A stretch of DNA of 64,000 nt from Gnetum montanum (GCA_015680685.1 MNCI01009318.1:1018-65017); one strand, 5' to 3'; counted from the stretch's first letter, positions 11,545 to 24,745 are shown. Made by a program: numbers and translations. The notes: generated by a model from the letters alone, not told the origin.

Positions 11545-12977
11545 TTGGCCCCTCTTTGTTGATGCCTAGAGGAATCCACCCGAGAGGCGTCGATAAAGAA
11601 GTACAAAACACCATGAGCAACTTGGCATCAAGCACTATCCGTCAAGCACCTGGCTAGATGTCGTCACACCATGTTCAAAAGTACATTAGATCAAGAAATG
11701 AAGTTTTGAGATGCACAGGAAGTAGGTTGTAATTGTGGGATCAGGGATTGATCAAGAGATTTTTTTGTTTAACTACGAGAGAGGAATGCTCTTGCGAACA
11801 AGTCTTGTTGGTCCTTGTCGACAACCAGTATCTAGCAGACTTGGGACCAAAGGCATGGGAGGTGCATCCTTTGGAGGAATGAGACTCTTATGTCATATTT
11901 AAGAGAACCTGTTATCAATAGCCAAAGCCATGCGATGAGGTGGTGCGACATGATTGTTTGAGACATGAGTGTTTTCTTTCAAGACAACTACCTTCCCACC
12001 TAAGATTTGTATGGGAAGAGCCAATGGCCTTATCATGTATTTTGCTCTTTGATTTTTTTTCTTTACTTTATTTTTTATTATTATTGTTGTTATTTTAATC
12101 TTTTCACTTTTATTTATTTATTTTTGGCAAAGAACACTTTTTTAGTATTGTACTCATGCTCATGTGCTATGTTGTGATGCAAGTTGCAACTGCTTGGAGA
12201 GTCACGATATGCAACAGTGTAGTCCAAGTTTTGTGGTGAATGGGATGTATCCAGGAGGTGTAATTGAGTAGGATAGGGAGAACATATTGGAGAATAAGGG
12301 ATGCATCGAGAACTGGAAATGTACTCATGAGCGGATTGATTAACCTGGACGCATGCGTTGGGAACAATGTGGTACCTTATCACTGTGATGAAGTGTATCT
12401 GTGTGTGAAAACCTCCAAGCGTCATCCTACAAACACAACTCTAATAGGACAAGAAAACCACAAGTAAGTTACTCTAAAACACTTTGAACATGAATATAGC
12501 TGATGGGATGGAGGCACCATGTTAAACTTCAGGAAAATGAAACAAGCAGCATCAATGTCATCAAAGTCCACATGGTGAATCATGCAGCAGGTTTTAGATG
12601 GAGACAAGTCATTGATTGTAGCAATAGATCAATGGGCCAGTGATGATGTTGCCAGTTTATGTCTTATCAGACTGTCATGGATTAGTTTTACGTCATAACC
12701 CTTTGGACGTTGTCAGTTTAGCGTCGTAGCAAATGATGTAGTGCTAGTTTATAGTTGTGGCGAACTATGAAGAGGCAAGCTAGTTTATAGTCTTAGCGGA
12801 CTCTGGTAGATACAAATGTGGCAGTTTAATGTCATATCAGACAGATTTTTATGGTTTTAGTTTATCATCATAATGCCAAGATGAATCTATGGTATCAGTT
12901 TACCATTATGATGCCAGGAAGAATCTACGGTATCATTTTACCATCATGATTCCAGGACGAGTGCATACCTTAAGTTT
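11545..12977 (-). other. Element B 3' region with polypurine tract and minisatellite
   Basis: The tract next to the 3' LTR (11545-11557) reads AAAGAGGGGCCAA in sense and would prime plus-strand DNA synthesis. The next 150 bp is conserved with C and E (around GCGTCGACAAAGAAGTGCAAAACACC in C; here partly changed). About 12630-12970 holds degenerate AGTTTATAGTCTTAGCGGAC-type repeats alternating with GGTATCAGTTTACCATCATGA units, immediately downstream of the integrase stop. No credible gene is present in this 1.4 kb. Confidence 0.7.
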
Positions 12978-15900
12978 TTAAACATAGTATGGTTTGATGT
13001 ACATTTGATTTTTTGGATTAGCAAACTCATTGTCATTCATATCAGCTAGTTTGAACAGCCCATTGTCGTATTCCTTAATGACCAAGTAAGGCCCTTCCCA
13101 GTTGAATGAGAATTTGTCCGAGTGTTCACGGACTGTCTTGAGGACAAGGTCACCTTGTTTGATTGGACAATTGTGCATGTCACGTTGATGTCATCGTCGT
13201 TGTTGCTTTTGGTACCTCTCAATTTGATCCAGCATGCGTGCACATTTCTCCTCCACTAAGTCAAGGTTCATAATGCATCATTCGTCATTTTTACCTTCAT
13301 CGAGGAGTCCAGAGAGAGTGATCTGCAACAAGGGTACCTCCAACTCCAAAGGTAAAACAACTTTTGATCCATAAATAAGACTATAGGGCATTTTTCTTAT
13401 GGACTTTTGATGCATCGTTCGATATGCCCATAGCGCATAAACTAGATGTTCATGCCATCTTGTTTTGCTCTGACAAAACATTTTCTTGAGCACCATGATG
13501 ATAGTTTTATCCGTGGACTCTACTTGACCATTACTCTATGGGTAGTATGGTGATGAGAATGAGTGTTTGATGCCTAGGCTCTCACAGAAGTTTTGGTTTC
13601 AGCACTGCTAAACTGTGGCCTGTTATCAGTGATTATGGTCATTGGGACACCAAAATGGGTTATAATGTTTTCGAGTATGAAATTGCACACTTGTTTGGAT
13701 GTGGTCTTCCTAAGTGGAATAGCTTCTACCCATTTTGTAAAGTATTCAATTGCGGTGATGATGAAGCTATGTCTTGCTGAAGATGGGGGGAGTTATCGGT
13801 CCAATGATGTCTAACCCCCATTTCTGGAAAGGCCATATGATTTGTGTTGTATGCAACTCATTAGGTGGCACATGTATTAAATTACCATGCTTTTGACAGA
13901 TGTTGCATGTTTTGACCTTGGAGAAACAATCATACTCCATGTGTGACCAATAATAGCCTAAACATCTGATTTTTATTGTCATTTCCTTAGGTGCTATGTG
14001 CCCTCCACAAAGTCCTTTGTGAACTTGCTCCATGATCGTGTGACCATCAATGCTACTAACGCACACTAACAAAATACCTTCATAGGATCTACGACATAAC
14101 GTGTCTCCTATTAAAGCATATTGTCGAGAACTTTTTTTCACTGCGTCCTTTTGAGCATTTGTTAGATGTTGTGGCGGTTCACCACATAGAAGGTACTCTT
14201 TTATGTCATCATACGATTCGATTGCATGTGTAGTGCTAACAAATACTATAGGTATGTCCTCAAGAGTGTCGGTTATGGGTTTGACATAGTTCCTTATGGA
14301 ACTAGGCAACGCATGAAACATGTTGGATGTCATGTTTAAAGCTAGTGTTGCAAGTGCATCTGCGATGGTATTTTCATTTTTGAGAACATGTTGCACCTCT
14401 ATGTTTGTTAACTGTTTCAACAAGTGTTTAGTTAAGTCATAGTATGGTTGTAAATGTGAAACTTTGCAGGTGAAAACATCCATGACTTGATTGATTACCA
14501 GTTATGAGTCACCTTGAACTACGAGCCTTGTGATTCCAGAAGCTAGTGCTACCATGAGACCTCTAAGAAGACCTTCGTACTCTATCATGTTGTTGGTATA
14601 AGGGAAATTTAATCAATAGGCAAAGGGTCAAATTTCTCTGAAGGGATACATTATGATGGCTGCTCGGGAGGTTGATGCTTCATCAAAGTATAAGATTGCA
14701 TTGCAATTATCGGTCACAGTGTCTATGGTGTTCATGTCCTCATCAGGGAACTCAGGGTTGATTGTTGCTTGGTCTTGCATTGGTGAGGTGGTCATTTGAT
14801 TGACTAATGCTTGACCCTTGGTGGAACATTGAGCTATGTAGTGCAAGTCAAACTTATCAATCATCGCCTTCCATCTAGCTATCTTGCTTGACTCATAGAT
14901 GTTATTGGTGATAGCTCTAAGCACATTGTCTTTACAAATAATGTTGACTTGGTTATGAAAGAGATAATGTCGCCACTTCTTTAAGGAAAAGACAAGGGCT
15001 AGACATGACCTCTCCATGTCCTTATATCTGTGTTCGTGGGTTACTAAGGCATGGTTTAGGTAGTAGATAGGGATTTCGGTTCCATCTTCTCATTTCTGAC
15101 AAAGCATAGATGCGATAGATGAATCCAATGCCTGAAGGTAAATGTAGAAGGGTTTGTTGTTCTGTGGGGGATAAACTATTGGTAGTTGAGCTAGTACCAT
15201 TTTGATGTTCTCAAAGGCTTCTTGGCACTATTGAGTCCATTGAAAATGGACATTTTTCCACAATAAATGTTGCATGGGTTTCAATTTGTCCGTCAGTTTT
15301 TCAATGAAGCGCCTAATAAACTATAATCTACCTTGTAGACCACATAATTCGGTAAGGTTGCTAGGTGGTTTCAAATTTGTTATTGCCTTAACCTTATCAG
15401 GATCTATTCGTATCCCTGTTTTAGACACTATGAATCCCAACATTTTTCCTGTTTTGACTCCAAAGACACACTTCTTTGGGTTGAGCCTAAGCTCATACTT
15501 GAGACAATGTTTAAGTACCAAGTCTAGGTTGTTGACATGTTGCTCAATTTTTTTTTACTTGAACGTGATGTCATCTACATAATCATTGAGGAAATTAAGC
15601 ATATAATCACTAAAGATGTATGTCATCGCTCGCTGATATGTAGCACCGGCATTTTTTAGACCAAATGGCATCATTGTATAACAGAACATGCCCCATGGTG
15701 TCATGAAGGTTGTCTTGAGTTGATGTTTTGGGTTGATCCTAATCTGGTTGTATCCCGAGAATCCTTTCATAAAGGTCAAAAATGCATGCCTAGCAATTGA
15801 ATCAACAAGTTGATCGATACCGGGTATGGGAAAGTCATCTTCTATGGTTGCTATGTTGAGGTCACGAAAGTCAATGCATAGGTGAATGGTGTCGTTCTTC

Positions 15901-16570
15901 TTTGGAACTACAACCATGTTGGATACCCAATCGGTGTAGTCAATAGCCCGAATGAAACCAACTTCATAAAGTTTCGTGATTTCATTACGAACTGCCAGCG
16001 CCACCTCAGGTTTAACCTTTCGTGCTTTTTATTTCATTGATCTGAGTTTTGGATCGAGGATGATGTTATGCTGGACTATTCGAGGGTCTAGTCCTAGCAT
16101 ATTGTACTCATCTACAAATCCCATGGTCCTTGTTCCATTCCAGCTTTGCATCAACAATTTTCGTTTGAAATCATCAGTGCAAGGCTAGAATGGGACAAGG
16201 ACTGCAGGATTTGCAAACAAGTACACATATTAGTATAGGACCAAGTGAATGCTTTCATGTTATCTTTCAGCACTTGAGCTATGTCATTGGCTAGTTTTGG
16301 ACCTAATAGAGTACTCAGTTTTAATATTTTGACTTCACCATCGGGCATAGTAATGGGGACTTCGACGAGGGGATCTTTGGTGATGTTATCAGCCTCTAAT
16401 TCTATAGTTTTCTTCATTCCTTTAAATAAATCAAGTGTCTCTTGTGTTGATGCCATGAAATTGTCATAAGCTGGTGAGTCTAGATCAATGGACTCTAGGT
16501 TAATCTCTCTTTTGATGGCTCCATGTGGTCCATTGATAGACAGTGTTGTAAATAGGTTCTTGCTATCCAT
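12978..16570 (-). pseudogene. pol: Element B pol: RT, RNase H, second RNase H, integrase
   Basis: Sense order right to left. RT is at about 16110-15300 (VSNMVVVPKKN, LCIDFRDLN, FSGYNQIRI, MMPFGLKNAGATYQRA, YVDD). The first RNase H is at 15290-14830 (MERSCLALVFSLKKWRHYLF). The second, archaeal-type RNase H is at 14700-14380 (FDEAS, NTIADALATLA). Integrase is at 14190-13290 with the HHCC finger (CQKHGNLIHVPPNELH) and DIIGPI. A GPY-like C-terminus (NWEGPYLV) ends at the stop at 12978. Paired RNase H domains define the Tat lineage. Several stops and frameshifts break the frame. About 16200-16090 carries extra sequence in the RT linker absent from A and C. An N-terminal extension continues in another frame to about 16755. 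Confidence 0.9.
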
Positions 16571-16755
16571 GTGTTTATCATTGCCAATTTAAATCGGGAC
16601 CACCGTGAGCGAGGTTCTCTTGATGGACAAGTTGCTAAATATAAATTAGCTTCGTTTAATTTATGCTCGAATGAGATGGCAGAACATAGGGGTAGTTTAA
16701 TGTCATACCAAGACCGTATGGCATTTTTAGGCCTTACCAGGCCAATGGTATTCAT

Positions 16756-17235
16756 TTTTTCATGGGGAACTATAATGTTGTGAGTTTTATGGTTTTATGA
16801 ATTTTTGGTCTTTTTGCTTTATGTTATTTTGATGCTCAAGCTAAATTGACTAGAGAACACAAGAATGAGAAATAAAGATGAAAAAAAAATAGAATAAGCA
16901 TAAAATAACTCAGGTACATTGGACAGTTGGTTTAAAAAAGGTAGAAAAAAGATAGAAGGGATTTAAAAGGTACAGGACGCGAGTTATTTTGGCAAGGGTA
17001 AGTGTATGAGATGAGCGTGACTAGAGAGTGTGGTATCTTTTCAACATAGCATGAGCAACCTGAAGTAAAGGTAGTGTGAGTAAGAGGGATCGGCAGCGTG
17101 AGTAAGAGGGATCGGCAGCGTGAGCAACAAGAAGTGAAAGCAGTGTGCAACAGGGCGAGGCAGACAGCATGAGTAACAAGGCAAGGTGGGGTGCTATGAC
17201 CACGGTTCAAAGCAACGCGAGTGTGAGTAACGACG
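16756..17235 (+). promoter_or_regulatory. Spacer between RT and antisense gene (B)
   Basis: Counterpart of 1616-2055 in A. It contains a TTTAAAAGG TATA-like word near 16961 and closely spaced GCGTGAGYAA-type words; one segment, GAGTAAGAGGGATCGGCAGC, is locally duplicated near 17075-17120. It should hold the antisense promoter and 5' leader. No direct promoter evidence beyond position. Confidence 0.4.
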
Positions 17236-20200
17236 ATGAAGGAGAGAGCAGCAACAAACCAGTGCAAGGGGAAGAAGCAAGCCAATTTATTGTTCGTGGA
17301 GGAGAGCGAACAACTGCTTCAACACCTTTCCAAACCTAAAAATTCATCATGGACAGGGACTCTGCGTAGGTACATATTTGTTCCATGGAATTTGATTGCA
17401 GTGCAAGAACAGCGTGAACTATTAGGGCTGCCATTTTCGCAACATTTATGAATGAAAATATTTGATGGATTCTGGGGTTTGTATTGCGGTTTTCTCATGT
17501 GTGTTTCAAGCGTTAAGGATGTTACTAGGGTTTTGCATTTCTCCATTTCCTTGTGTTTTCCATGTGATGGCCTAAGCATGGGCAGCATAGGGTTTGGTTA
17601 GTAGTTTGAGGATCGAACCCAGGGCGCACCCAACATGAGTAGCCTAGAGCACGTCGCAGCGTGAGCAATGAGGATAGGCCTCAGCATGAATCGCGTCGTA
17701 AGGTGCGTACGAGCCCTACCATGCATTGCAGGAGCGTGGGTATTGTGGCCACTACGTGTTCTTGCAATCTTGTTTCTGTGTGGCGATGTCAGTAGTTTAG
17801 GGTGTGAGTGTGGCTATAGGGATTGAGGGGGTGTGAGTGCCCCAGGGAAAGCAATTTTTTTGTGCATTTTATCCTGGGCGTGAGTTGCAGGAACTACGAT
17901 TTTTTCTACATTTTTTCCTGGGCATGAGTTGCAGGAACTGTGATTTTTTTTATGGTGTGGGTAGCATGAGTGATGGTCCTTACTACCGCATGAATATCCA
18001 TGAGCATTACTCAAAATGCATAAAAATCTATCAGCATTACTCAATGTGAGTAACCAGAACCTTTTGCTTGGCAACGTGAGTAAATGTTTTTTATTGTTGT
18101 AGCATGAGTGGTGAGCTATGTGACTTAGCATGAGTTGGTTCTTCTGTAATGTCTGTAACCTTGTCGCAGCGTGAGCAACTTGTTGTTGCAGCGTGAGCAG
18201 TCCTCACATGCAGCGTCAACTACAGAGGTTAACGTGAACTTCGTGATGCCTCTTACTCAACATTTTTTATTTACTGGTGTGATGTCACTCTAAGGACTAA
18301 ATGACTTTCATAGTTTTCATGAACGTTGTTTTTAAGTGTTAGTGTTGTCTAATGATTTCCAATGTTCCCCAATAAGCGTTAGATAGATGAAATGAATATT
18401 GGTATTCTTGTCTCATGGCGTGTACTTGTATGCGCATCGAATGTTATTTACTTGTTAGGTTTATTTACTTATTTGTTTTTTTTTTGTTTAGTTTATATGT
18501 TTTACATTTTAAGTTACTTACTTAAGGTTCTGGCTTTGTGTAGGGGAATTAATCCCTTTCTTTTGGCGGTGGAACTCATGGGTGTGTTGTCGTGGTTTGG
18601 CCCCTTGGATCCCAATGCACCTCATCATAACATGAAGATCGGATTCCAAGGGTTATGGTTTCATCCGGGCTCTAGTGAATTTCTATTGTTTATTCTGCAG
18701 GGTATTAGTGTAGTCATCTGGTCTCATTTAAGTGAACAATTGGCTCGTAGTGTTGTTGAGACCTTACTGCCTGGCTCATCCTATGACATATTGGCCTTCA
18801 TCGTTGATGTGGATGAGGGATTATTTAAAGTTGATGGTGGTCTTGCTGAGGGTCCTCGATCTACCCGTCCTCTAACTCGTGTTTGGGAGTTACCACTTTG
18901 TAGCCACTACAGCAGCAGTAACACCCTTTTCCTAGCTTTCCGTGTGCATACATTATTCCAAAATCCACTTGGAACCATGTACAGGGTATAAAGGTAAGCA
19001 CTTTTTTGATTTATCTTTATTTTTTAACTTGGATGTTATACCATTGTTTATGTTTGATTATCTTTTTCTTGGCAGGCCTGATTTTGGTGAGCATGGAATG
19101 CGCAAGAATGATGATGGACTTGACTTAATGCGTACAGCCTTGGAGGCTTTCATGGTGGGCCCCACTCTTCGTGATGCCATGTTGGCTCAAACTAAGGATG
19201 CTATTGTCCATTATCATAAGTAGTTTTCCAAGGCCTTTGAACATTGTGAGGCTCGTGGGTGGCCACATGAAGATTGGTCTCGCAATGGACCCACTTTCCC
19301 TCAAGCGGTTGATTCAGTGCCGAGCATGCCTAAACCATTTGCTAGTGGTAAGTGATTGTGGTCTACGCTTTGTTTTTATCTTTGCTACCCCATTGTTTAT
19401 CCTGATATTAATCTTTTGTGTAACATGCTTTTACAACGGATATTACTCCTGGTGGAATCACCATCATGTCTGGGCGTACTGAGGGTATTCTTTTCATAAA
19501 GTATGGGGAGATGGAGGATTCACAACAGTGGTTGCATAGAAAGGCACCTCAACACATCATCACTTGCCTAACCGATGTTGGTTTGATGGATCTTTTCAAT
19601 GCCTTGACTCCTATCATTCCTGCAACAGAGATGATTGCCATCGTTGACTCTTTCAATGATGATGTAACTTATTTTAGCACACGGGTCTGGGGGGTTAAGG
19701 TTGCATTCCATCTAACTGCCGAATTCTTTTCAAATCTCTTTGGGATACCGGCAGATGGTGTCAAAGTGGTAGTGCATAAGGTGAATAGGGAAGGCCACAT
19801 GATTAAGGACCTTGAGAAATGGCTGGGCGTGTCACAGAGTTCCAAGGGCTTCCCTATGTAAGTGGACACTAAAGTGACGGAAGTGAATTTGTTGTACCCA
19901 TTGTTTAGAGTATGGGAATTTCCCAAGTCTCTTTCTCAAGTGAGAACTCCTGGGATAGAGCCTGCACGTATCATGCGCTTGATCCTAGAGACTGGTATGC
20001 ATTATAACTGCGCACAGTTTCTGGTTTTGGGCTTCTTTGGGGAGATTATCAAATTACGCTCTAACGTGAATGCGCAGTCCCACTTCACTTTTGCATTTTT
20101 TGTGGGCTATCTCCATAGGTTTTTCTAGTTCTTAGTGGTCTATGAAGATGATCATTATGTGTTAAGGGATCGCTCATAGTTTTCTTGCCCCTAGATCCGT

Positions 20201-22270
20201 CATTTATTCGACACCACCAGATCCCAAGATCCACCCGAAGGTATCGACGAATCAGTCTCTGTTACCACGAGAGGTGCAGCCAGTTGTTCCTACCACTCAC
20301 GTGATAGCTTGGGGTTGGAACCACCCATACTGCACTTAGTTTTTAGGAGAACCAAGTGCTTGATCCAGGAGACCGTTGGGAAAGCCAAGGCTAAAGTGAA
20401 AAGAGCTGAGCATTTGAAAGCACCTGCTACGGAGGTGAGACCTCCATGGGTGAAGAACATTCGATTCACCTTGCCGAGAGCAGGTAAGTTTCTCTTCTTC
20501 TTCTTCTCTTTTTTTATTTTTGCTTTAAGTTTTTTTATTGCCTTTTGAATTTATTTTCTTACTTAAGTATGCATATCTATTATGTCATGCTAACTTTCTA
20601 TTTGTTGGTGTTAACAAAGTGTACCCCCGAGAGGGAAAGGAAAGAGTTAGCTCTGATGGGTGAACCTAAAATGGTTATCATTGGGTGTGATGAAGAGGAG
20701 GAATCCAGAAAAGAAGCAGTTGAGACTATTCCCCTCTTACAGGAAGAGGATGCAATGAACTCCATGGAAGTGATGCTTTCTAATGCTTTAGATGCCCTTA
20801 AGCATTCGAGCGAGGAGAGAGGTGTCTTTGATGGTTTCTTTGATGGATCTCTACACCTTGGTGATCCACCTGAGCTAACCAGCAAGGGGCCTCTTGGTAA
20901 TTCTTGTTAGCTTGATTCGAATTTTGTACTTTTTAGTTTTGTATATTATTTTGTTTATCATGGCTCTTCTTAACATTAGACATGGACGTCGAAGCGCCTG
21001 AAGCACACATATCTCAAGTGGATGGGTCAGAATTAGAGGCCCCAATTGAGGTGCCTTCCCATACAAATTCAACATCCGCCAATCCATTAAGGCCATGGCA
21101 TGAGATGACCAATAAGATGGACTTTGTTATCGGCATTGTCAATGATGTTGTTACTCATCTGCAACAGGCTCACCCTGAATTAGGTGTGTTACTCTATACT
21201 AAGCACCTGGGTTCATCATATTTATGCATCTGTTGGAGTTTTCTTGTTGGCTCATGTAATGTTTGTACTTGTAGGTGTGAAACTTCAATGGAGTCCATCC
21301 GAGGCTACCCATATTGATGGTCTTCCAAAATTGCCCAAAGATGTTGAGCAGATTCCAAGTATTTATGATGCAGTTTCAGGTTGTGTAGTTCCAAATGCCA
21401 AGTCCCTCTAGACCTCAAGGTGCTCAATTGAACAGTTATGGATTGAAATTCAGTCATTGAAAGGAAATTTGGCAAAAGTAACAGATAACAAGAATGATTT
21501 GCAGGCCCGTTATGATTTCGGCTTTGCTAGATTGGCTGGTGATAGTACCTGGCAGACATCCGAGATTACCTATGCATGCTATTGGGCAATCTTGAATAGC
21601 AAAGTGGATCTGATTCGGGATTTGGCCAAATAGCAGGCCCAGATGGACTTGTTGAATAGGAAGTGCCATGACTGGAAGTCCTTTGCATCCAACGTATGTA
21701 AATGGGGCCAGGATCAAAAATACCACAAGCACCAATACAAAAAGTGGCTAAAGGAGGAATCAATTGAATGTCACAGATTGGAGATGTTTGTGGAGGGATT
21801 AGGCTTGCGTTCTTCCTATGATAAGTTTTTTGAGTGTACAGAAGTGGAAGGGTCTCCTAAGAGATCAATTACCACTACTTCTAGTGAAGCCTCAACAAGA
21901 ATGTTTTCTCTTGAGCATCCTTCCTGGTCTACAATGGATAAGGGCAAGGTCTTGGCCAACATCAACCTCAGACTTGAGAAGGATTGGGCATGCATGCCCA
22001 AAGAGTATATTTTATGGTGCCTAGAAGCTAACCTCAGGCCTTCTCCACCTGTGAGTGTTTTAGTCTAATATCGTTTTATTGCTTTTATTCATCGGCATTT
22101 TCCTTGGTGTTTTTTTTTCTTTTAACTTGTTTATGTGTGTTTACTTATTTTATTGTTTTTTTGTCTTTTTGTGATAGGGACGTGATGATGATGATGCTAG
22201 CCCTAGTGGGACAGGAGTTGATGACACAGAGGATGTTGGGGACCAGCCCCCTCCTAGTGCTAGTGCCTGA
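17236..22270 (+). pseudogene. Antisense gene of element B (all eight exons recognisable)
   Basis: Exons: 17236-17369, 18544-18993, 19076-19347, 19437-20483, 20618-20896, 20980-21183, 21275-22050, 22178-22270. Joined length is 3255 nt (1084 codons plus stop), with intron phases 2,2,1,1,1,1,0, identical to C and E. Exon 1 gives MKERAATNQCKGKKQANLLF; exon 7 is a long charged coiled coil; exon 8 ends Ser/Pro-rich. Two acceptors have decayed from AG to AA (before exons 4 and 5). In-frame stops include 18989 (TAA, shared with A), 19221, 19859, 20126, 20177 (TAG, shared with A) and 21409. I do not recognise the product. The central FSNLFGIPADGVKV block loosely recalls the F-x-x-x-FGxP signature in plant transposon-derived proteins, but this is not a firm match. 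Confidence 0.8.
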
Positions 22271-22818
22271 TTTGGCTTGTTAGTCTTTTCATTTTGTTTT
22301 TAATTTTCAGATTGTTATTTTGTAATGTTTGGAGACAGATGTAACATGATCATGGTGTAATGCTCTATCACTTCATGTTGCATAAATGTTTTTTATCTCA
22401 TTTCTTTTCTTTTGTGAACGTAATTGTAAACTGAAACCCTATCTAGTAAAAATAAAATAAATGAAACTTGTAACTTGGGAAATGTAAACGATAATGATGT
22501 AGCAGAGTTTCGATGAACTGACAATGTACTGTGCTCTAGTTTAAGGCCATTTTCGGCCATGGGTATTAGTTTAAATTCCTGGTGGACTATCGCATCTTTG
22601 TCAAAGTGGTGGAGTAGATTGTAGCTGTTTTAGTGAATTTAGAAGGACCGGTCATTTCTAACCATGGCTAGTTTAATGTCGTTGCAAATGTTTGGTAGTT
22701 TAACATCATTCTTGACGTGTTGTAGTTTAACGTCATTTCAGACATGTGGTAGTTTAACATCATTTTGAACATGTGGTAGTTTAACATCATTTCGGACATG
22801 TGGTAGTTTAACGTCATT
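22271..22818. repeat. Spacer with AGTTTAACGTCATTTCRGAC minisatellite (B)
   Basis: This lies between the stop of the antisense gene and the end of sense gag-protease, so the two coding units converge here. From about 22676 to 22838 there are at least five units of roughly 28 bp reading GTAGTTTAACATCATTTCGGACATGTG with small changes. The first 400 bp is AT-rich 3' untranslated sequence of the antisense gene, with no clear signal beyond T-rich runs. Confidence 0.8.
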
Positions 22819-23733
22819 TCAGACATGTGGTAGTTGGTGTGAATGGTTGAGTAGCTTCTTTACTTTTCGAAACTTGAGATTAGGAGTAGGGCATGTGGGT
22901 GTGATCATGTATTCAACATCTCCTTTGCTAGTTATGTAAAATTGTAATTCTAACCATGACACGTCTACGCAAATGGCCCATATGTTAGCATGTTCTGAAG
23001 TTTCCATGTTTTGTAATGTTTCCATGTCTTCTGGGGGATTACGATTTGGAGGTTGATCATCACTTTGGATCTTATTTGGTGCATTTTCTTGGTTAGGCTC
23101 ATTGGTGGTGTCATCTTGTTTGAGATTAGGGGAAGTTTCATCTTGTTTAGATTCGTCAAATTCAACCTTTGAGCCTTTGTTTATGCCTACGTGTGAAGAG
23201 ACGTTGGATGTAGTCGCATCACCGTATATAATGATTTCACCACCTTTGTAAGGTAAGTGAATCTCTTGATGGATGGATGAGGATACCACTTTTAATTGGG
23301 CTAACCAAGGTCATTCCAAAATCAAGTTAAATCCTGGCATCTCATCTACGACAACAAACTCGGCTGACATGGGGAACTGGCCCCCCTCTATGAAGTCCAA
23401 AGTGAGTGTTCCCTTCACTATGACACGTGATCTGCTGAATGATTTTAGGAATGTCGTGGATGTTGGTTTTATCTACTCTATGAGCCCTAATCATTCAATG
23501 ACAGGGAATGGTACTATGTTTGTGGTTGCCCCATCATCAACGTGCACCCTGTGTATTTTAAACTAGTTGACTTATATGGTTATGAACATAGGTGTAGTGG
23601 TGACCTCTCCTATTTTCTCATCCTTTTTAATGTTATCTACATGTAAGTCTAGTGATGTGAACCTTGATCTTTGATGTGGAGACATTACTGCATGAATAGA
23701 CAGTTTAGTTGCAGGTAAATCTTCACTAACAGG
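22819..23733 (-). pseudogene. Element B protease region, cut by insertion of C
   Basis: Aspartic protease that would mature Gag and Pol. In sense, the piece begins at the C insertion (about 23728, within TPVSEDLPA) and includes RVHVDDGATTNIVPF, the active-site motif (Asp-Asp-Gly-Ala in place of the usual D-S/T-G), and IHQEIHLPYKGGEIIIYGDA. The C-terminal extension ends at 22819. Stops occur in the protease core (for example just before FKIHRV). The upstream remainder continues at 40239. Confidence 0.75.
23729..23733. repeat. Target-site duplication ACAGG (left copy) of element C
   Basis: ACAGG immediately precedes the TGTACC end of C and recurs at 40234-40238 after the TTTCA end. This perfect 5-bp duplication is the expected gypsy integrase footprint and proves that C inserted into B. 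Confidence 0.92.
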
Positions 23734-24745
23734 TGTACCGCCTGAAATTGTCGGTCTCCGGCTGGAAGGAAAATAGAGACCATGGGATCGCAGGATGAGA
23801 ACAGAAGACCCTACCTTTGCCTGAGGGCGAGCTGAAATGCACGAAGGCAGAGTACCTTGGGTGGTCCACACGTGGCTCAGACAAGGATTTACCCGTGCGT
23901 ACGAAAAGTGCTATACGCTGGGTTATGCGTAAACAATGTAGCGAGCGTAAACAAAGTGTAGACAGCGTAAAACAAATGCGAATGGAGCGTGAGCATAAAT
24001 GGACGTGAACAGAATGCGTGGGCCAAGTTGACGTAAAACTGTAAAATGTAAACAATCTTATGCAGCTAATGTAAACAATGGTATTACAGAGTCAAAGTAC
24101 AGTGCACCGGTCTAACGCAGTCGTGAGGGAACACGAGGCGGACGAAAAGCCTCGACGTATACAAGAATGACTCAGCTAGTTCGCAAGATAGGCGGAGCAT
24201 AGAGACTGTATGTATGGCGTACAGGGCTCTCTAGCATCAAAGGGTTTCAGCTCTTGTGTGCAGAGTAAATGTTCTCTGGTGTGCTCCGGGATTTTCTTGC
24301 CAACCCCTGGCGAAGTGGGAAATCGGGGTTTTTATACAGGTTGTTACGCTAGACTCGGGTTGGGCGACACGTGGAACGTTGACCGGGTGCATGGACTTTA
24401 CAAAAATACAATATATTACATCTTTTGGGTGTATACACTGGGCGTATATGCTGTATCAGGTCGACATATACGCTGGGCATATACGCTGGAGACTGGCAGG
24501 CGTATACGCTGTTGTGCTGGGTGTATACACTGGACACTGGTGGCAGGCGTATACGCTGGACACTAGCGGTAGGCGTATACACTGTTGTGCTAGGCGTATA
24601 CGCTTTTGAGTACTTAGTGAAAACTAAGTGTTGCAATCCCAAAGGTTGTCGTATGTCACATTTCATGCAGCCGATGTCGTTCAGGGGTCCCAGGGTCCTT
24701 CTTGGTGCCTGAAAAATGCTAAGCTCTAAATTTTGTGGTGTTTCA
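23734..24745 (-). repeat. 3' LTR of element C
   Basis: 1012 bp, TG...CA ended. The sense-strand promoter core is TATAAAAACC at 24327-24336, with a CACGTG G-box upstream at 24368-24373. The U3 part (24426-24606) is crowded with GCGTATACGC palindromes and decayed forms (GTGTATAC, GCATATAC) spaced by CTGGACACT-like linkers. It is collinear with 39209-40233. Confidence 0.92.

Noticed and set aside
22676-22838. Regularly spaced repeats resembling a CRISPR array
   Set aside because: Units are degenerate, there are no unique spacers, and the setting is a plant retrotransposon.
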